From Mucilaginibacter sp. L294 (GTDB lineage Bacteria > Bacteroidota > Bacteroidia > Sphingobacteriales > Sphingobacteriaceae): DNA of 64,000 nt. Under the pieces are notes generated by a model, which ran no database searches, was not told the origin of the DNA, and saw nothing but the letters and a program-made list of their open reading frames with translations. Position 1 is the stretch's first letter. Each line of letters begins with the position of its first letter. The stretch lies in assembly GCF_001636615.1 (NCBI RefSeq), contig NZ_LGEK01000004.1:40914-104913 (forward strand), in the 5' to 3' direction. Positions 16,794-25,080 of the stretch are shown in pieces. The position numbers and the translations under genes are program-made.

Positions 16794-17009
16794 CGGATAA
16801 AACCAACTAGGACTTTATCTTTAATATCTATATTATATAGTTTTTATCTATTATTTAATGTGTTGATATTGAGTATTGCTATTTGTATATGAATGCTTTT
16901 GATGGAGAATATAGCAGGAAACAGCAGGTAGATCAACCTATTGAGGGAGGTATTCATTGTGATTTTTTTGCATTTTTTTAAATTCAGCTAATTGCTTATA
17001 ATTGATAGT

Positions 17010-17642
17010 ATGAAAACCAAACCTATTGTTATCACATTATCAATTATTGCCGTATTGATGTGTGGCTTTTTGTTTGCCCGGTCTAAATACTTGAGCAAGC
17101 CCGAGAAAACAGAGATCATAACCTTTTTAAACCAGTTTAATGCCAACATACAGTTGGGAGAGATTAAACCTGCAGCCCAGTATTTTGATGAAGGCATGAA
17201 CAAGGCTATGGTAAATATGCTGGTAAATGTGTTAAGCAATAAAACAAGCATGGGCGGCAAAGGGAAGCCGCTGTTTAAGGTTACGTTAAATACCGATGAT
17301 AGCAAAATTACCTTTATAAACCCGGAGTTAGCAACTGCTGATGTCCCGGCAACGTTTCATCGTGATAGTATACCCGATGTGTTTACTACCATTACTTTCA
17401 CTATTCACAAGGGAGGGCCAAACAATTATAATATCTACCGGGTAGATGCAACCTTATTCAATAAAGATTACACGGACTATCAAAACACCGTAATAAACCG
17501 CACTGTAGCAGAAACGAAACTCTTTAGCCCGCAAACACTGGCGGCTTTTAAAACGGCCAATCAGCTTAAAGCGCGGTACGATAGTATTTTATGGTTTCAG
17601 CATGTTGATAATAAGGCTTGGTTTTACGTAGTGAAGAGGTAA
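17010..17642 (+). pseudogene. N-terminal part of a frameshifted WG-repeat/YARHG protein
   Basis: A 210-codon frame starting MKTKPIVITLSIIAVLMCG, a signal anchor, followed by a domain I do not recognise (IITFLNQFNANIQLGEIKPAAQYFDEG and onward). It ends abruptly at a TAA after NKAWFYVVKR. In the +1 frame just past this point the reading continues KLPDDFYWHGERDKTKPVDYK into the next ORF, with no start codon between. Removing one base around 17636-17640 would join both into one protein of about 636 residues. Hence this looks like the front half of a single lipoprotein-like or membrane-anchored protein that is broken here, or a sequencing error. Confidence 0.65.
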
Positions 17643-18921
17643 GCTTCCGGATGACTTTTATTGGCATGGCGAAAGAGATAAAACCAAACCGGTTGACTAT
17701 AAAATGGGATTGGTTAATCCCGATCTGAAAGAAATTATCCCGGTAGAATATGATCTGATCCATAACATAGGTGGAACAATTGACGGTTTGATAGAGGTAG
17801 AAAAAGGAGAGAAAAAAGGCTTGTATGATATAACGGGTAAATTGGTTGTGCCCGTAAACTACGAGCAGATATTACCTTTAAATGATGGCGAGAACCTTGC
17901 CTTGCTAAAAAATGGCAACGATTATTCGTACTTTAAAAATGATATGACCATTGGCGAAACACTGGTTGATTTTAAAATTGCCGATGCATTGCCAAAGGTT
18001 AAACACTATGCCGATTCGTATAAAGTAAACGGGGAAAGTTCTAAAAATATAATGGAGTATAATGATCGTAATCGTTTTACATCACTTGTTGTAGCTCCAT
18101 CTTATTTGGTAGAGTGGCATATGCTCTCCGAGTTTTTAAACTTGCCCAATAAGTTGCGTACCCCTACCGAGGAAATGATTGGAGACGGTGACGGGAGTGG
18201 CTATGTTGAAGTAAAATTCAGCGGGGAGCAAAAAGATGAAGAAAATTGGTTTACAAGTGCATTTTATTCGGTTGTTAACGATTACCTGGGCGGCAGGGGC
18301 GGCTTGTATGAGAATAAAGCCCTGTTACTTGTTGATAAGAAACAAAACCGGATACTGGGCTTTGATGCCAGCAACTATTTTGGTGAAGGCGAAGGTGGCG
18401 GCCCTTTGATAGGCGATTGCCGCGAAAACTCGCTTAAGGCCATTAACGATTCGCTTTTTGAGTTTAAAACAACATCAACCTTTGATGCCGAACTACTTGA
18501 AAAGGATAGTTATATTGAAGAAGGCCCTTACTATCATTACCTGCAAATTAAAAACGGAAAACTGGTGGCGATGGAAAGCCAGAGGTTGTTCCCCACCCAA
18601 TTTGTGAAACTGGATGATTCTTACCTGCAGGGCTGTTATACTTTGGCCAATGAGCTTTACTCTGATAAAACTAAACGGAAAACGGTTGACCATCTTACAA
18701 ACGATATGCTGCAGTACATGAAGAACGAGATTTACGGCTCATACCATTATAAGTTTAAAAGCCCAAGGTGGGACGAGATATTTAAAAACAGGTTTTATGT
18801 AGATGAAAAAGAACGTAACGTAACGGTCGACGATTCATTGACCGCCATAGATAAGTACAATATTAACTGGATCAACAGTAAGCTTAATCCGCAGAAACCA
18901 ACGGTACTTGCCGCCCAATGA
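17643..18921 (+). pseudogene. C-terminal part of the frameshifted WG-repeat/YARHG protein
   Basis: The open frame containing an ATG at 17704 (405 codons). It opens with WG-type repeats (MGLVNPDLKEIIPVEYD; KKGLYDITGKLVVPVNYEQI), has an unassigned middle region, and ends with a YARHG-like segment (MLQYMKNEIYGSYHYKFKS, about residue 335-355). WG repeats and YARHG domains occur in bacterial cell-surface proteins of unclear role. The frame is open upstream to 17637 and its upstream codons also encode repeat-like sequence, so the ATG at 17704 is unlikely to be the true N-terminus. Its stop overlaps the start of the DUF2306 gene (ATGA). Confidence 0.65.
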
Positions 18922-19553
18922 AAATTGCTGTAAAAGTTTTATGGTACTTTGCCTTTTTTTGGGTGTTTATATTGTGTGCGGGTACGTTTGTACAATACCT
19001 AAGCTTTAAACACGATACGCAGTTCTTATACATTAAACGGCAGGCTGTTGCTACGGGCTGGTACCTGCCCGCGTTTTATTGTCATGTATTAGGCAGCAGT
19101 GCGCTGCTCATCGCCGGTTACTTTCAATTCTCTCAAAAGGTTTACCGTAACAGGCCGCTGCATAAGGCATTGGGTAAACTATATGTGTTTGGCGTGTTGT
19201 TTTTTGCATCGCCGGGCGCCTATGTGATGACCCTTTTTGTAAACCGGGGCGCAGGCGTTTTTGCATCCTTCCTGATCCAAAATACCCTTTGGGTAATTTT
19301 TACCATAGCCGGCTGGTTGTACATACTTAAAGGTGATGTTAATAACCATATAAAAATGATGCGCTATAGCTACGCCCTGGCATTTGGCGCGGTAATGCTG
19401 CGTTTTTATATATGGTTATTTACGGTTGTAGGCTTCGGAATAAACTTTAATAATAACTACCTGATTATAGCTTTTTTAAGTTGGGTACCCAATTTATTAT
19501 TGGCCGGGATAATTAACAGATATAGTAAAAACCCTTTAGCTGTATCCGTTTAA
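18918..19553 (+). CDS. DUF2306-like membrane protein
   Basis: A 211-residue protein with about seven hydrophobic segments. The conserved-looking core is GYFQFSQKVYRNRPLHKALGKLYVFGVLF in TM2-3 and HIKMMRYSYALAFGAVMLR, with histidines at membrane edges as in the DUF2306 family. Function unknown. It is translationally coupled to the WG-repeat gene by a 4-base overlap, suggesting the two were one operon. A strong bidirectional terminator follows. Confidence 0.75.
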   Translation: MKIAVKVLWYFAFFWVFILCAGTFVQYLSFKHDTQFLYIKRQAVATGWYLPAFYCHVLGSSALLIAGYFQFSQKVYRNRPLHKALGKLYVFGVLFFASPGAYVMTLFVNRGAGVFASFLIQNTLWVIFTIAGWLYILKGDVNNHIKMMRYSYALAFGAVMLRFYIWLFTVVGFGINFNNNYLIIAFLSWVPNLLLAGIINRYSKNPLAVSV

Positions 19554-19569
19554 TTCAGGAGAATGTATT

Positions 19570-19606
19570 AAAACAAAAAGCCCCTTAAAAAGGGGCTTTT
19601 TGTTTT
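19570..19606. terminator. bidirectional terminator
   Basis: A perfect 17-bp stem, 19570-19586 (AAAACAAAAAGCCCCTT) with 19590-19606, and a 3-base loop. GC core flanked by A-runs and T-runs on both sides. It sits between the converging DUF2306 and GH20 genes and would stop both transcripts. Confidence 0.9.
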
Positions 19607-19613
19607 AATAAGG

Positions 19614-21929
19614 TTAGTTAAATAGCATACTGCTATCCAGTTCTTTTTTGCTTGCCCCAGGTGCAGCCATAAACACTTTTAATGGCGTCCTGCGCGGCCC
19701 CCAGCTTCCCGGGATGGTTACTGGTGTATTGTATATATATTTTACTTTAATAGTGTGATAGCCTTTTGCAAGTGGTAAGGCTGGTTCGGCTTCGGTTATT
19801 TTTTCGCCATCAATATATACCTGTGTATCATCGTATGTAGCCTGAGTGAAATTATATACACCATCAGCAGCTATATTAATGTAGCCCTTATATACTAAAG
19901 CAAAACTTTCATTGTCTTTTTTATATGGCTCGGCGTTTAATTCATTAATTATAGCCGAATCTTTAACAGTTACATAATCCACCTGGTCTGGAGATGCAAA
20001 CTTCTTTTTAATGAGTTTATAACTTAATCCCGGTTTATTAGCTGTGTATTTTACTGCCGGTAGTGTAGTGCGGTTATACATTAATACACGCGTGGCAATA
20101 CTGCGCCTGCCCGATGGGGTAATAACACGGGTTTTAAACTCGCGTTTCTCATTTGCCGGAATTTTAAAAGTTATAGGCGTTGTGTACTCCCAATCGGTGT
20201 CTAAAGGGTCGCGGCCATTTAAGGTATAATATATTTTAGCGCCGGGCACAACAGATGCAGGGGCCCATGTAAATGTTTGGCCAATTAGCATGGTATCAAT
20301 AACCGGCAATGCGGTAGGCACGCGGTAGTTGTAGTTTTTAGCATCCAAACGGGCAAAATGTTTAGCAAGGCGCACATTAACGAAATTGTTATAATCCTTA
20401 TTAGCGGTTGGGCTCCAGGCCACTTCTGATAAAGCGAATAACCTTGGTAAGATCTGATATTGCAATTTGGCAACAGTAGGCACAAACTCAGTCCATAAAT
20501 TGCCTTGTACGCCAATAACATATTTTTGCTCGTCGGCGGTTAACTCTTTAGAAACCGGATCGTAATTATAAGTTTGATCAAGCGTGGCATACCTGCCAAA
20601 AGAAACAGGTTCTTGGGGGGAACCGCTTTGGTAATGATCGAAGTAGTTACCGGTTGTTTGCGGTGTCATAATAACATTATGATGCTGGCGCGCTGCTGCT
20701 ATGCCCCCTTCTTCGCCGGTCCAGCTCATTACGGTAGCGTTTGGTGCAAGGCCACCTTCCAATATCTCGTCCCAGCCGATGATACTGCGGCCTTTGGAGT
20801 TGATGAATTTCTCCATCCGCTGAATGAAATAACTTTGTACCTCATCCTCGTTTTTCAGATTTTTCTCCTTCATCAGGTTCTGCACAAAAGCCGATTCTTT
20901 CCAGGGTTGTTTACCTGCCTCATCGCCCCCTATATGTATAAATTTGCTCGGGAACAGATCCATCACCTCGGTTAATACATTCTCCAAAAAAGTAAAGGTT
21001 TCTTCGGTAGGGCAGTAAAGGTTATTAAACCCGCGTGCCGGCGCTTTGCTATCGGCAGGCTGTATGCACCTTAATTCGGGGTATGCCCTTAATGCAGCCT
21101 CAGAGTGGGCGGGCATTTCAATTTCGGGCACTACATTTATAAACCGGTCTGCAGCAAATTTAACTACGTCGCGTATATCATTTTGTGTATAATAGCCGCC
21201 ATATGCAAGGCTATCGGGCCAATCGCGGTTGGTATTAAACAGGGTAGCGTATCTAAAACCGCCAACCTCAGTAAGTTTAGGGTATTTTTTTATCTCAATA
21301 CGCCAGCCTTGCCCGTCAACCAAATGCCAGTGAAAGTTATTTATTTTATAGGCGGCTAATAATTCAATTACCTGTTTAACCTGCGGCACAGTAAAAAAGT
21401 GGCGGGATACATCCAGCATCATGCCCCTGTATCCAAAACGCGGTGCATCTTCAATAACCATACAAGGCAGTTTTTCGGATCCCGATGTTGCTACCGGGAA
21501 CAGCTGCATAAAGGTTTGCATGCCATAGAACAGGCCGGCATCTTTACCGATGATGGTAATTCGGTTTGGAGTGATGGTGAGTTTATAGCCCTCTTTCGGT
21601 AATTTCTCAGCGCCTTTGGCAGTTAGTATTAAAGTAGTGCCTTTGGTTGATCTGAGCTTAGGGTTGTACTTACTTAGCCTGTTGTTAAAATGGCGGTTAT
21701 TCAGTAAAAAATCGTGCAGAAAAACGGTTATCTTATCTTTTGGATTATCTGTTTTTACCTGGGTTAGCTGACTGAACACAAACACGCCATTGGTTTTTGT
21801 AAGCGATGCCGGGGCGGGGATGATACCCATGTGCGGGTCGTCGGCTGGGGTTTGTGCATGTGTTTTTAAGCCCAATGCAAGGATAAAGCTTAGCGCAAAA
21901 AATGTTTTAAAGAGCAATTTTGTATTCAT
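19614..21929 (-). CDS. secreted beta-N-acetylhexosaminidase, GH20
   Basis: A 771-residue glycosidase releasing terminal GlcNAc/GalNAc. Signal peptide MNTKLLFKTFFALSFILALG to HAQ. GH20b domain (about 32-160), then the TIM barrel beginning RFGYRGMMLDVSRHFF (164-179) with the catalytic pair Asp336-Glu337 in HIGGDEAGK. A chitobiase-type C-terminal domain and a PA14-like segment (about 690-750, with YDDTQVYIDGEKI) follow. The ATG at 21929 is chosen because it gives the signal peptide; the frame extends 20 codons further. With the GH3, MurQ and PIG-L genes it fits amino-sugar polymer breakdown. Confidence 0.93.
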   Translation of the reverse strand: MNTKLLFKTFFALSFILALGLKTHAQTPADDPHMGIIPAPASLTKTNGVFVFSQLTQVKTDNPKDKITVFLHDFLLNNRHFNNRLSKYNPKLRSTKGTTLILTAKGAEKLPKEGYKLTITPNRITIIGKDAGLFYGMQTFMQLFPVATSGSEKLPCMVIEDAPRFGYRGMMLDVSRHFFTVPQVKQVIELLAAYKINNFHWHLVDGQGWRIEIKKYPKLTEVGGFRYATLFNTNRDWPDSLAYGGYYTQNDIRDVVKFAADRFINVVPEIEMPAHSEAALRAYPELRCIQPADSKAPARGFNNLYCPTEETFTFLENVLTEVMDLFPSKFIHIGGDEAGKQPWKESAFVQNLMKEKNLKNEDEVQSYFIQRMEKFINSKGRSIIGWDEILEGGLAPNATVMSWTGEEGGIAAARQHHNVIMTPQTTGNYFDHYQSGSPQEPVSFGRYATLDQTYNYDPVSKELTADEQKYVIGVQGNLWTEFVPTVAKLQYQILPRLFALSEVAWSPTANKDYNNFVNVRLAKHFARLDAKNYNYRVPTALPVIDTMLIGQTFTWAPASVVPGAKIYYTLNGRDPLDTDWEYTTPITFKIPANEKREFKTRVITPSGRRSIATRVLMYNRTTLPAVKYTANKPGLSYKLIKKKFASPDQVDYVTVKDSAIINELNAEPYKKDNESFALVYKGYINIAADGVYNFTQATYDDTQVYIDGEKITEAEPALPLAKGYHTIKVKYIYNTPVTIPGSWGPRRTPLKVFMAAPGASKKELDSSMLFN

Positions 21930-22045
21930 AATAAGCAGGTAATTGGTAAGTAAATGTGAGATATACTTGTATGATTGGCTAAAATACATAATACCTTGTT
22001 GTTTACTATATTAACTAAGTAACAAATAATTGACACGCAGAATAT

Positions 22046-22053
22046 TACATTTG
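22046..22053 (+). promoter_or_regulatory. -7 element (TACATTTG) of the PfkB-family gene
   Basis: Exact TAnnTTTG match 31 bases before the ATG at 22085. A TTG lies only 13 bases upstream, too close for the usual spacing. Confidence 0.4.
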
Positions 22054-22084
22054 TAACCCCGCTAAACATAAATTGAATTTATAC

Positions 22085-22951
22085 ATGTACGATATTTGTT
22101 GCATAGGGCACATTACCTTAGATAAAATTGTTACCCCAAAAGCCATCAAACATATGGCCGGTGGTACGGCGTTCTATTTCTCGAACGCTATCCGCAATAT
22201 GAATGTTAAGTACGGCCTGGTTACCGCCGTTGCCAAAACGGAAATGCCAAGCGTTACCGCCCTGCGGGATAAAGGCATCGAGGTAAAAGCTTTGCCCAGT
22301 GCGCATTCTGTTTATTTTGAAAACATTTATGGCGAAAACCAGGATAACCGCACCCAACGCGTGCTGCAAAAGGCCGATCCGTTTACGGTGGCTGATCTGA
22401 AAGATACCGAAGCCATCATTTTCCACCTGGGGGCTTTGCTGGCCGATGACATGTCGACCGAGTTGATCAAAGAATTATTTAGCCGGGGCAATGTTTCTGT
22501 TGATGCACAGGGTTACCTGCGCGAGGTGGTTGATCAAGGCGTAAAAGCGATTGATTGGGCTGATAAACAGGAAGCCCTGAAATATGTAGATATCCTGAAG
22601 GTGAATGAGCACGAAATGGAGGTACTAACCGGCCTAACTGATATTAAAGAAGGCGCCAAAGTACTGGCCGATTGGGGCGTTAAAGAGGTGGTAATAACCC
22701 TGGGCAGCATGGGATCTGTAATTTACGCGGATAGCATTTACTATACTATACCAGCCTATAAACCTATCGAAGTTGTGGATGCCACCGGTTGCGGCGACAC
22801 CTATATGGCGGGCTACTTGTACAAGCGCGTTAAAGGTGCTGATATCCAAAAAGCAGGTGAATTTGCCGCCGCTATGGCAGGGTTAAAAATAGAAACATCG
22901 GGCCCGTTTGAGGGGACTGAGGAGGATGTTTTAGCAATGATGCAGCGATAG
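22085..22951 (+). CDS. PfkB-family carbohydrate (or nucleoside) kinase
   Basis: A 288-residue ribokinase-fold enzyme starting MYDICCIGHITLDKIV. Signature 2, VVDATGCGDTYMAGYLY (about residues 232-248), carries the catalytic Asp (GCGD) and anion hole. The N-terminal GGTAFYFSNA corresponds to the sugar-binding glycine pair. It phosphorylates a sugar or related alcohol with ATP; the substrate cannot be told. A TTG at 22073 in frame is less likely than the ATG at 22085. It stands alone, followed by a 459-base repeat-rich gap. Confidence 0.88.
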   Translation: MYDICCIGHITLDKIVTPKAIKHMAGGTAFYFSNAIRNMNVKYGLVTAVAKTEMPSVTALRDKGIEVKALPSAHSVYFENIYGENQDNRTQRVLQKADPFTVADLKDTEAIIFHLGALLADDMSTELIKELFSRGNVSVDAQGYLREVVDQGVKAIDWADKQEALKYVDILKVNEHEMEVLTGLTDIKEGAKVLADWGVKEVVITLGSMGSVIYADSIYYTIPAYKPIEVVDATGCGDTYMAGYLYKRVKGADIQKAGEFAAAMAGLKIETSGPFEGTEEDVLAMMQR

Positions 22952-22959
22952 GCAACCCC

Positions 22960-23315
22960 GTTCTGTTCCACTGCAAAATGGAACAAGTGGAACAAACGGA
23001 ACATATTGATAGTCAGTATTTTGGTGTTTTAATTTTGTCCTTCTATCTAAAGTTTTACTTCATTGTTTGGAAGTAATTGTCTATATGTCAAATGGTTATC
23101 GAAATTGCGTTTTTGTTCCACTTTTTGAAAAATGGAACAAAAACGGCACCGATCTAACACGATATAAAACGACTTTTTTTGCCTTTTTTCGACCTCAGTT
23201 CGCCCTTTTTATGCCTTGAAAATCACATGAAAGCCAAAAAGATGTTTTGCATTAAATTATTGATTTATAGCTGTTTGCGATTTTTCGCTTGTTCCATTTT
23301 GTTCCGTTTTTTTAC
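22960..23315. repeat. cluster of GTTCCA/TGGAAC inverted repeats
   Basis: At least seven GTTCC or GGAAC units lie in this gap. The best hairpin is 23108-23120 with 23133-23145: 13 perfect base pairs (CGTTTTTGTTCCA) and a 12-base loop. A left cluster (22963-23003, GTTCCA then TGGAAC repeated) and a right cluster (23290-23312, TTGTTCCATTTTGTTCCG) are inversely related, so the block has a three-hairpin symmetric layout. No protein reading frame fits. No T-tract, and unit spacing is too irregular for a CRISPR array. Confidence 0.75.
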
Positions 23316-23410
23316 CGAATGGGACAAATATTTTTGAGGCGAGTTCGGTTTATATAAGCAGATGCTGCCTTGTTTTAAGTGGATTTGGAAACTTCAACTA
23401 AAGGGAATTT

Positions 23411-23968
23411 TTAATAGATATTTTCTTCTCCGATTAAGTCTATCACTCTAAATCGAGAGATTTTCTGTGCTTTTAGAGCATTATTTATAAATGGCGATAA
23501 AACGAAGTATCCTTTTGGGCTCCTTATCTTGAATTGGATATTATACAGCACATCATCAAGGGTGGCAAATTCAATTGAATTGTTAACCCCTTGTGAGAGT
23601 TTTGGATTTACACTCCGATATCCAGATCTAATTTCTCCATAATAATCACCAAAATAAAAATCAATTTTTTTGATACCCTCAATATAGTATGGCTTATTAT
23701 TTATAATTATTGCATCGTTTGTAAATTCAATTTTGCCCTTAAATTGCCCTCGTAGTGGGGCATAAGCGATTAGCGACCTGATTATGTAAAATATGGTAAT
23801 AAAACACCCGATTATTGAAGCATAGGCACGTGTCTCTGATGGTATATATTTCCCCCCAATACCAAAAATAGTAATTAAGGATAACCAAATTATTAACACA
23901 ATCGTATTTGGAGTAAACCTGAACCTTTTTTTATCAGGAATATATATATCAAAGGATATTTTTTCCAT
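23411..23968 (-). CDS. orphan two-TM protein, AT-rich
   Basis: A 185-residue protein starting MEKISFDIYIPDKKRFRFTP, with two adjacent hydrophobic helices (about 20-40 and 48-68) and then a soluble C-terminal half rich in Tyr/Phe/Ile. The ATG at 23968 is chosen over a TTG three codons upstream. I recognise no family; the layout resembles small membrane proteins with a PH-like tail, but that is speculative. Base composition is visibly more AT-rich than the surrounding housekeeping genes, and the gene sits between repeat clusters, so recent acquisition is possible. Confidence 0.7.
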   Translation of the reverse strand: MEKISFDIYIPDKKRFRFTPNTIVLIIWLSLITIFGIGGKYIPSETRAYASIIGCFITIFYIIRSLIAYAPLRGQFKGKIEFTNDAIIINNKPYYIEGIKKIDFYFGDYYGEIRSGYRSVNPKLSQGVNNSIEFATLDDVLYNIQFKIRSPKGYFVLSPFINNALKAQKISRFRVIDLIGEENIY

Positions 23969-23993
23969 TAGTTTCAAATACTAAAATTTTGTG

Positions 23994-24216
23994 CCCTTGT
24001 TGGTGTTATCACCACAAGCTGTATGCATTTAAGCTTGTTAACTATCCATGCTGGCGCACCCGTGCCGCGTGTGTCTAATTATTAATGCCATTGCGAGCGT
24101 AGCGTGGCAATCTTCGACATGCTTGTCGCCTATTTTTCTATCGAAGATTGCTTCGTACCTCGCAATGACGTGATGCTTATGTGTGTGTTATTAGGCCCTT
24201 GTTGGTGTTGTCACCA
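23994..24216. repeat. TTGTTGGTG palindromes around a REP-like element
   Basis: Two copies of a CTTGTTGGTG-TTGT-CACCAACAAG palindrome: a decayed one at about 23996-24017 and a perfect one at 24199-24222. They flank a REP-like element at 24089-24170. The reverse-orientation form of the same palindrome recurs at 24254-24289 and 24874-24909. Confidence 0.7.
24089..24170. repeat. REP-like element, copy 1
   Basis: Starts CATTGCGAGCGTAGCGTGGC and ends CTTCGTACCTCGCAATGACG. The ends are inversely related (CATTGCGAG / CTCGCAATG), and inner arms CAATCTTCGA / TCGAAGATTG also pair, forming a nested hairpin. Near-identical units occur at 24913-25069 and 63457-63541. Confidence 0.85.
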
Positions 24217-24253
24217 ACAAGCCATCATGCTTCCGAGCTTTTTAATTAACCGG

Positions 24254-24289
24254 CTTAAAGTTGTTGGTGACAACACCAACAACGGCGAA
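24254..24289. repeat. 36-bp direct repeat, left copy
   Basis: CTTAAAGTTGTTGGTGACAA and 16 further bases, identical to 24874-24909. It contains the perfect palindrome GTTGTTGGTG-ACAA-CACCAACAAC. With its partner it brackets the orphan gene at 24342-24845. Confidence 0.85.
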
Positions 24290-24341
24290 AACCCAGCAAT
24301 ACACCATATCGCTATCGTTCTCTTTTTCATATCGGTTCTAT

Positions 24342-24845
24342 CTAACTATTACTCTTATACTTTCCCCGAATTAATTTCTGAATCTTTTTCCAATAAAAAG
24401 TATAGCCCCCGCAAATAGTTATCAGCTTATTCCCCTTTTTAAAAATCAAACAATTATTATAACACGTAACATTTCCATTTTTATCCACCGGATCTATTAA
24501 AATCAGATCGTTCAGTTGCCTTTTAGTATAAATGGCTTCCAGTGAGCGTACCGGCTCGGCAATGCCGCTATAGGGTGTTGCTTTCCATCCCAGGAAAAAA
24601 CAGCGATCAATAAATTCGATCCGTTTAAAATAATAGGTGTGATCTTCAATGTGTAATATTGATTTCCTGATCTCCCGGGCTTGTTCAAGAGTGTATTTTT
24701 GTATCCCTCTATCACTAAATCTCACACATTTCCAGTCGCCGGATATATTTATTTTTTTTGCAGGTGTTTGTGAAACCCCATTGTTCCACATGAATGAAAA
24801 TAGGATGATGTAAATTAGTCTGCTACTATTCCTTTTTATACCCAT
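24342..24845 (-). CDS. orphan secreted protein bracketed by direct repeats
   Basis: A 167-residue protein with a signal peptide (MGIKRNSSRLIYIILFSFMW to VSQ) and a compact domain: ISGDWKCVRFSDRGIQKYTL, then several Tyr/Phe-rich strands, ending with GGYTFYWKKIQKLIRGKYKS. It looks like a small lipocalin-like or beta-barrel secreted domain (the ISGxW start is common in such proteins), but this is inference. The ATG at 24845 is used because the longer frame to 24902 would run into the palindromic repeat. AT-rich; no recognised relatives. Confidence 0.65.
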   Translation of the reverse strand: MGIKRNSSRLIYIILFSFMWNNGVSQTPAKKINISGDWKCVRFSDRGIQKYTLEQAREIRKSILHIEDHTYYFKRIEFIDRCFFLGWKATPYSGIAEPVRSLEAIYTKRQLNDLILIDPVDKNGNVTCYNNCLIFKKGNKLITICGGYTFYWKKIQKLIRGKYKSNS

Positions 24846-24873
24846 CTCTTTAATATTTACGCTTATTAACCGT

Positions 24874-24909
24874 CTTAAAGTTGTTGGTGACAACACCAAC
24901 AACGGCGAA
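24874..24909. repeat. 36-bp direct repeat, right copy
   Basis: Identical in all 36 bases to 24254-24289, 620 bases apart, same orientation. It directly abuts REP-like copy 2. Confidence 0.85.
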
Positions 24910-24912
24910 GCT

Positions 24913-25069
24913 TAACCACCACGTCATTGCGAGCGATAGCGTGGCAATCTTCGACATGTAAGTAGCCTACTTTTCTATCGAAGATTATTAATATGTTTAA
25001 TTTTCTGTAAGGTATTAATGAGCTCCCTACGGTCGGTTGTCTTCGTTCCTCGCAATGACGTGGTGGTTA
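24913..25069. repeat. REP-like element, copy 2, interrupted
   Basis: Perfect 21-bp terminal arms (24913-24933 and 25049-25069, TAACCACCACGTCATTGCGAG and its complement). Compared with the other two copies the unit is broken after TCGAAGATT (24986). About 55 unrelated AT-rich bases (24987-25040) follow before the element resumes with CTTCGTTCCTCGCAATGACG. Confidence 0.85.
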
Positions 25070-25080
25070 TGTGTGTATGG

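Noticed and set aside
22960..23315. Possible CRISPR array in the GTTCCA block
   Set aside because: Units are short, irregularly spaced and mirror-symmetric; there are no equal-length spacers and no cas genes.
24104..24418. 104-codon plus-strand frame
   Set aside because: It mostly translates the REP-like element and the TTGTTGGTG palindromes; no start context or protein pattern.
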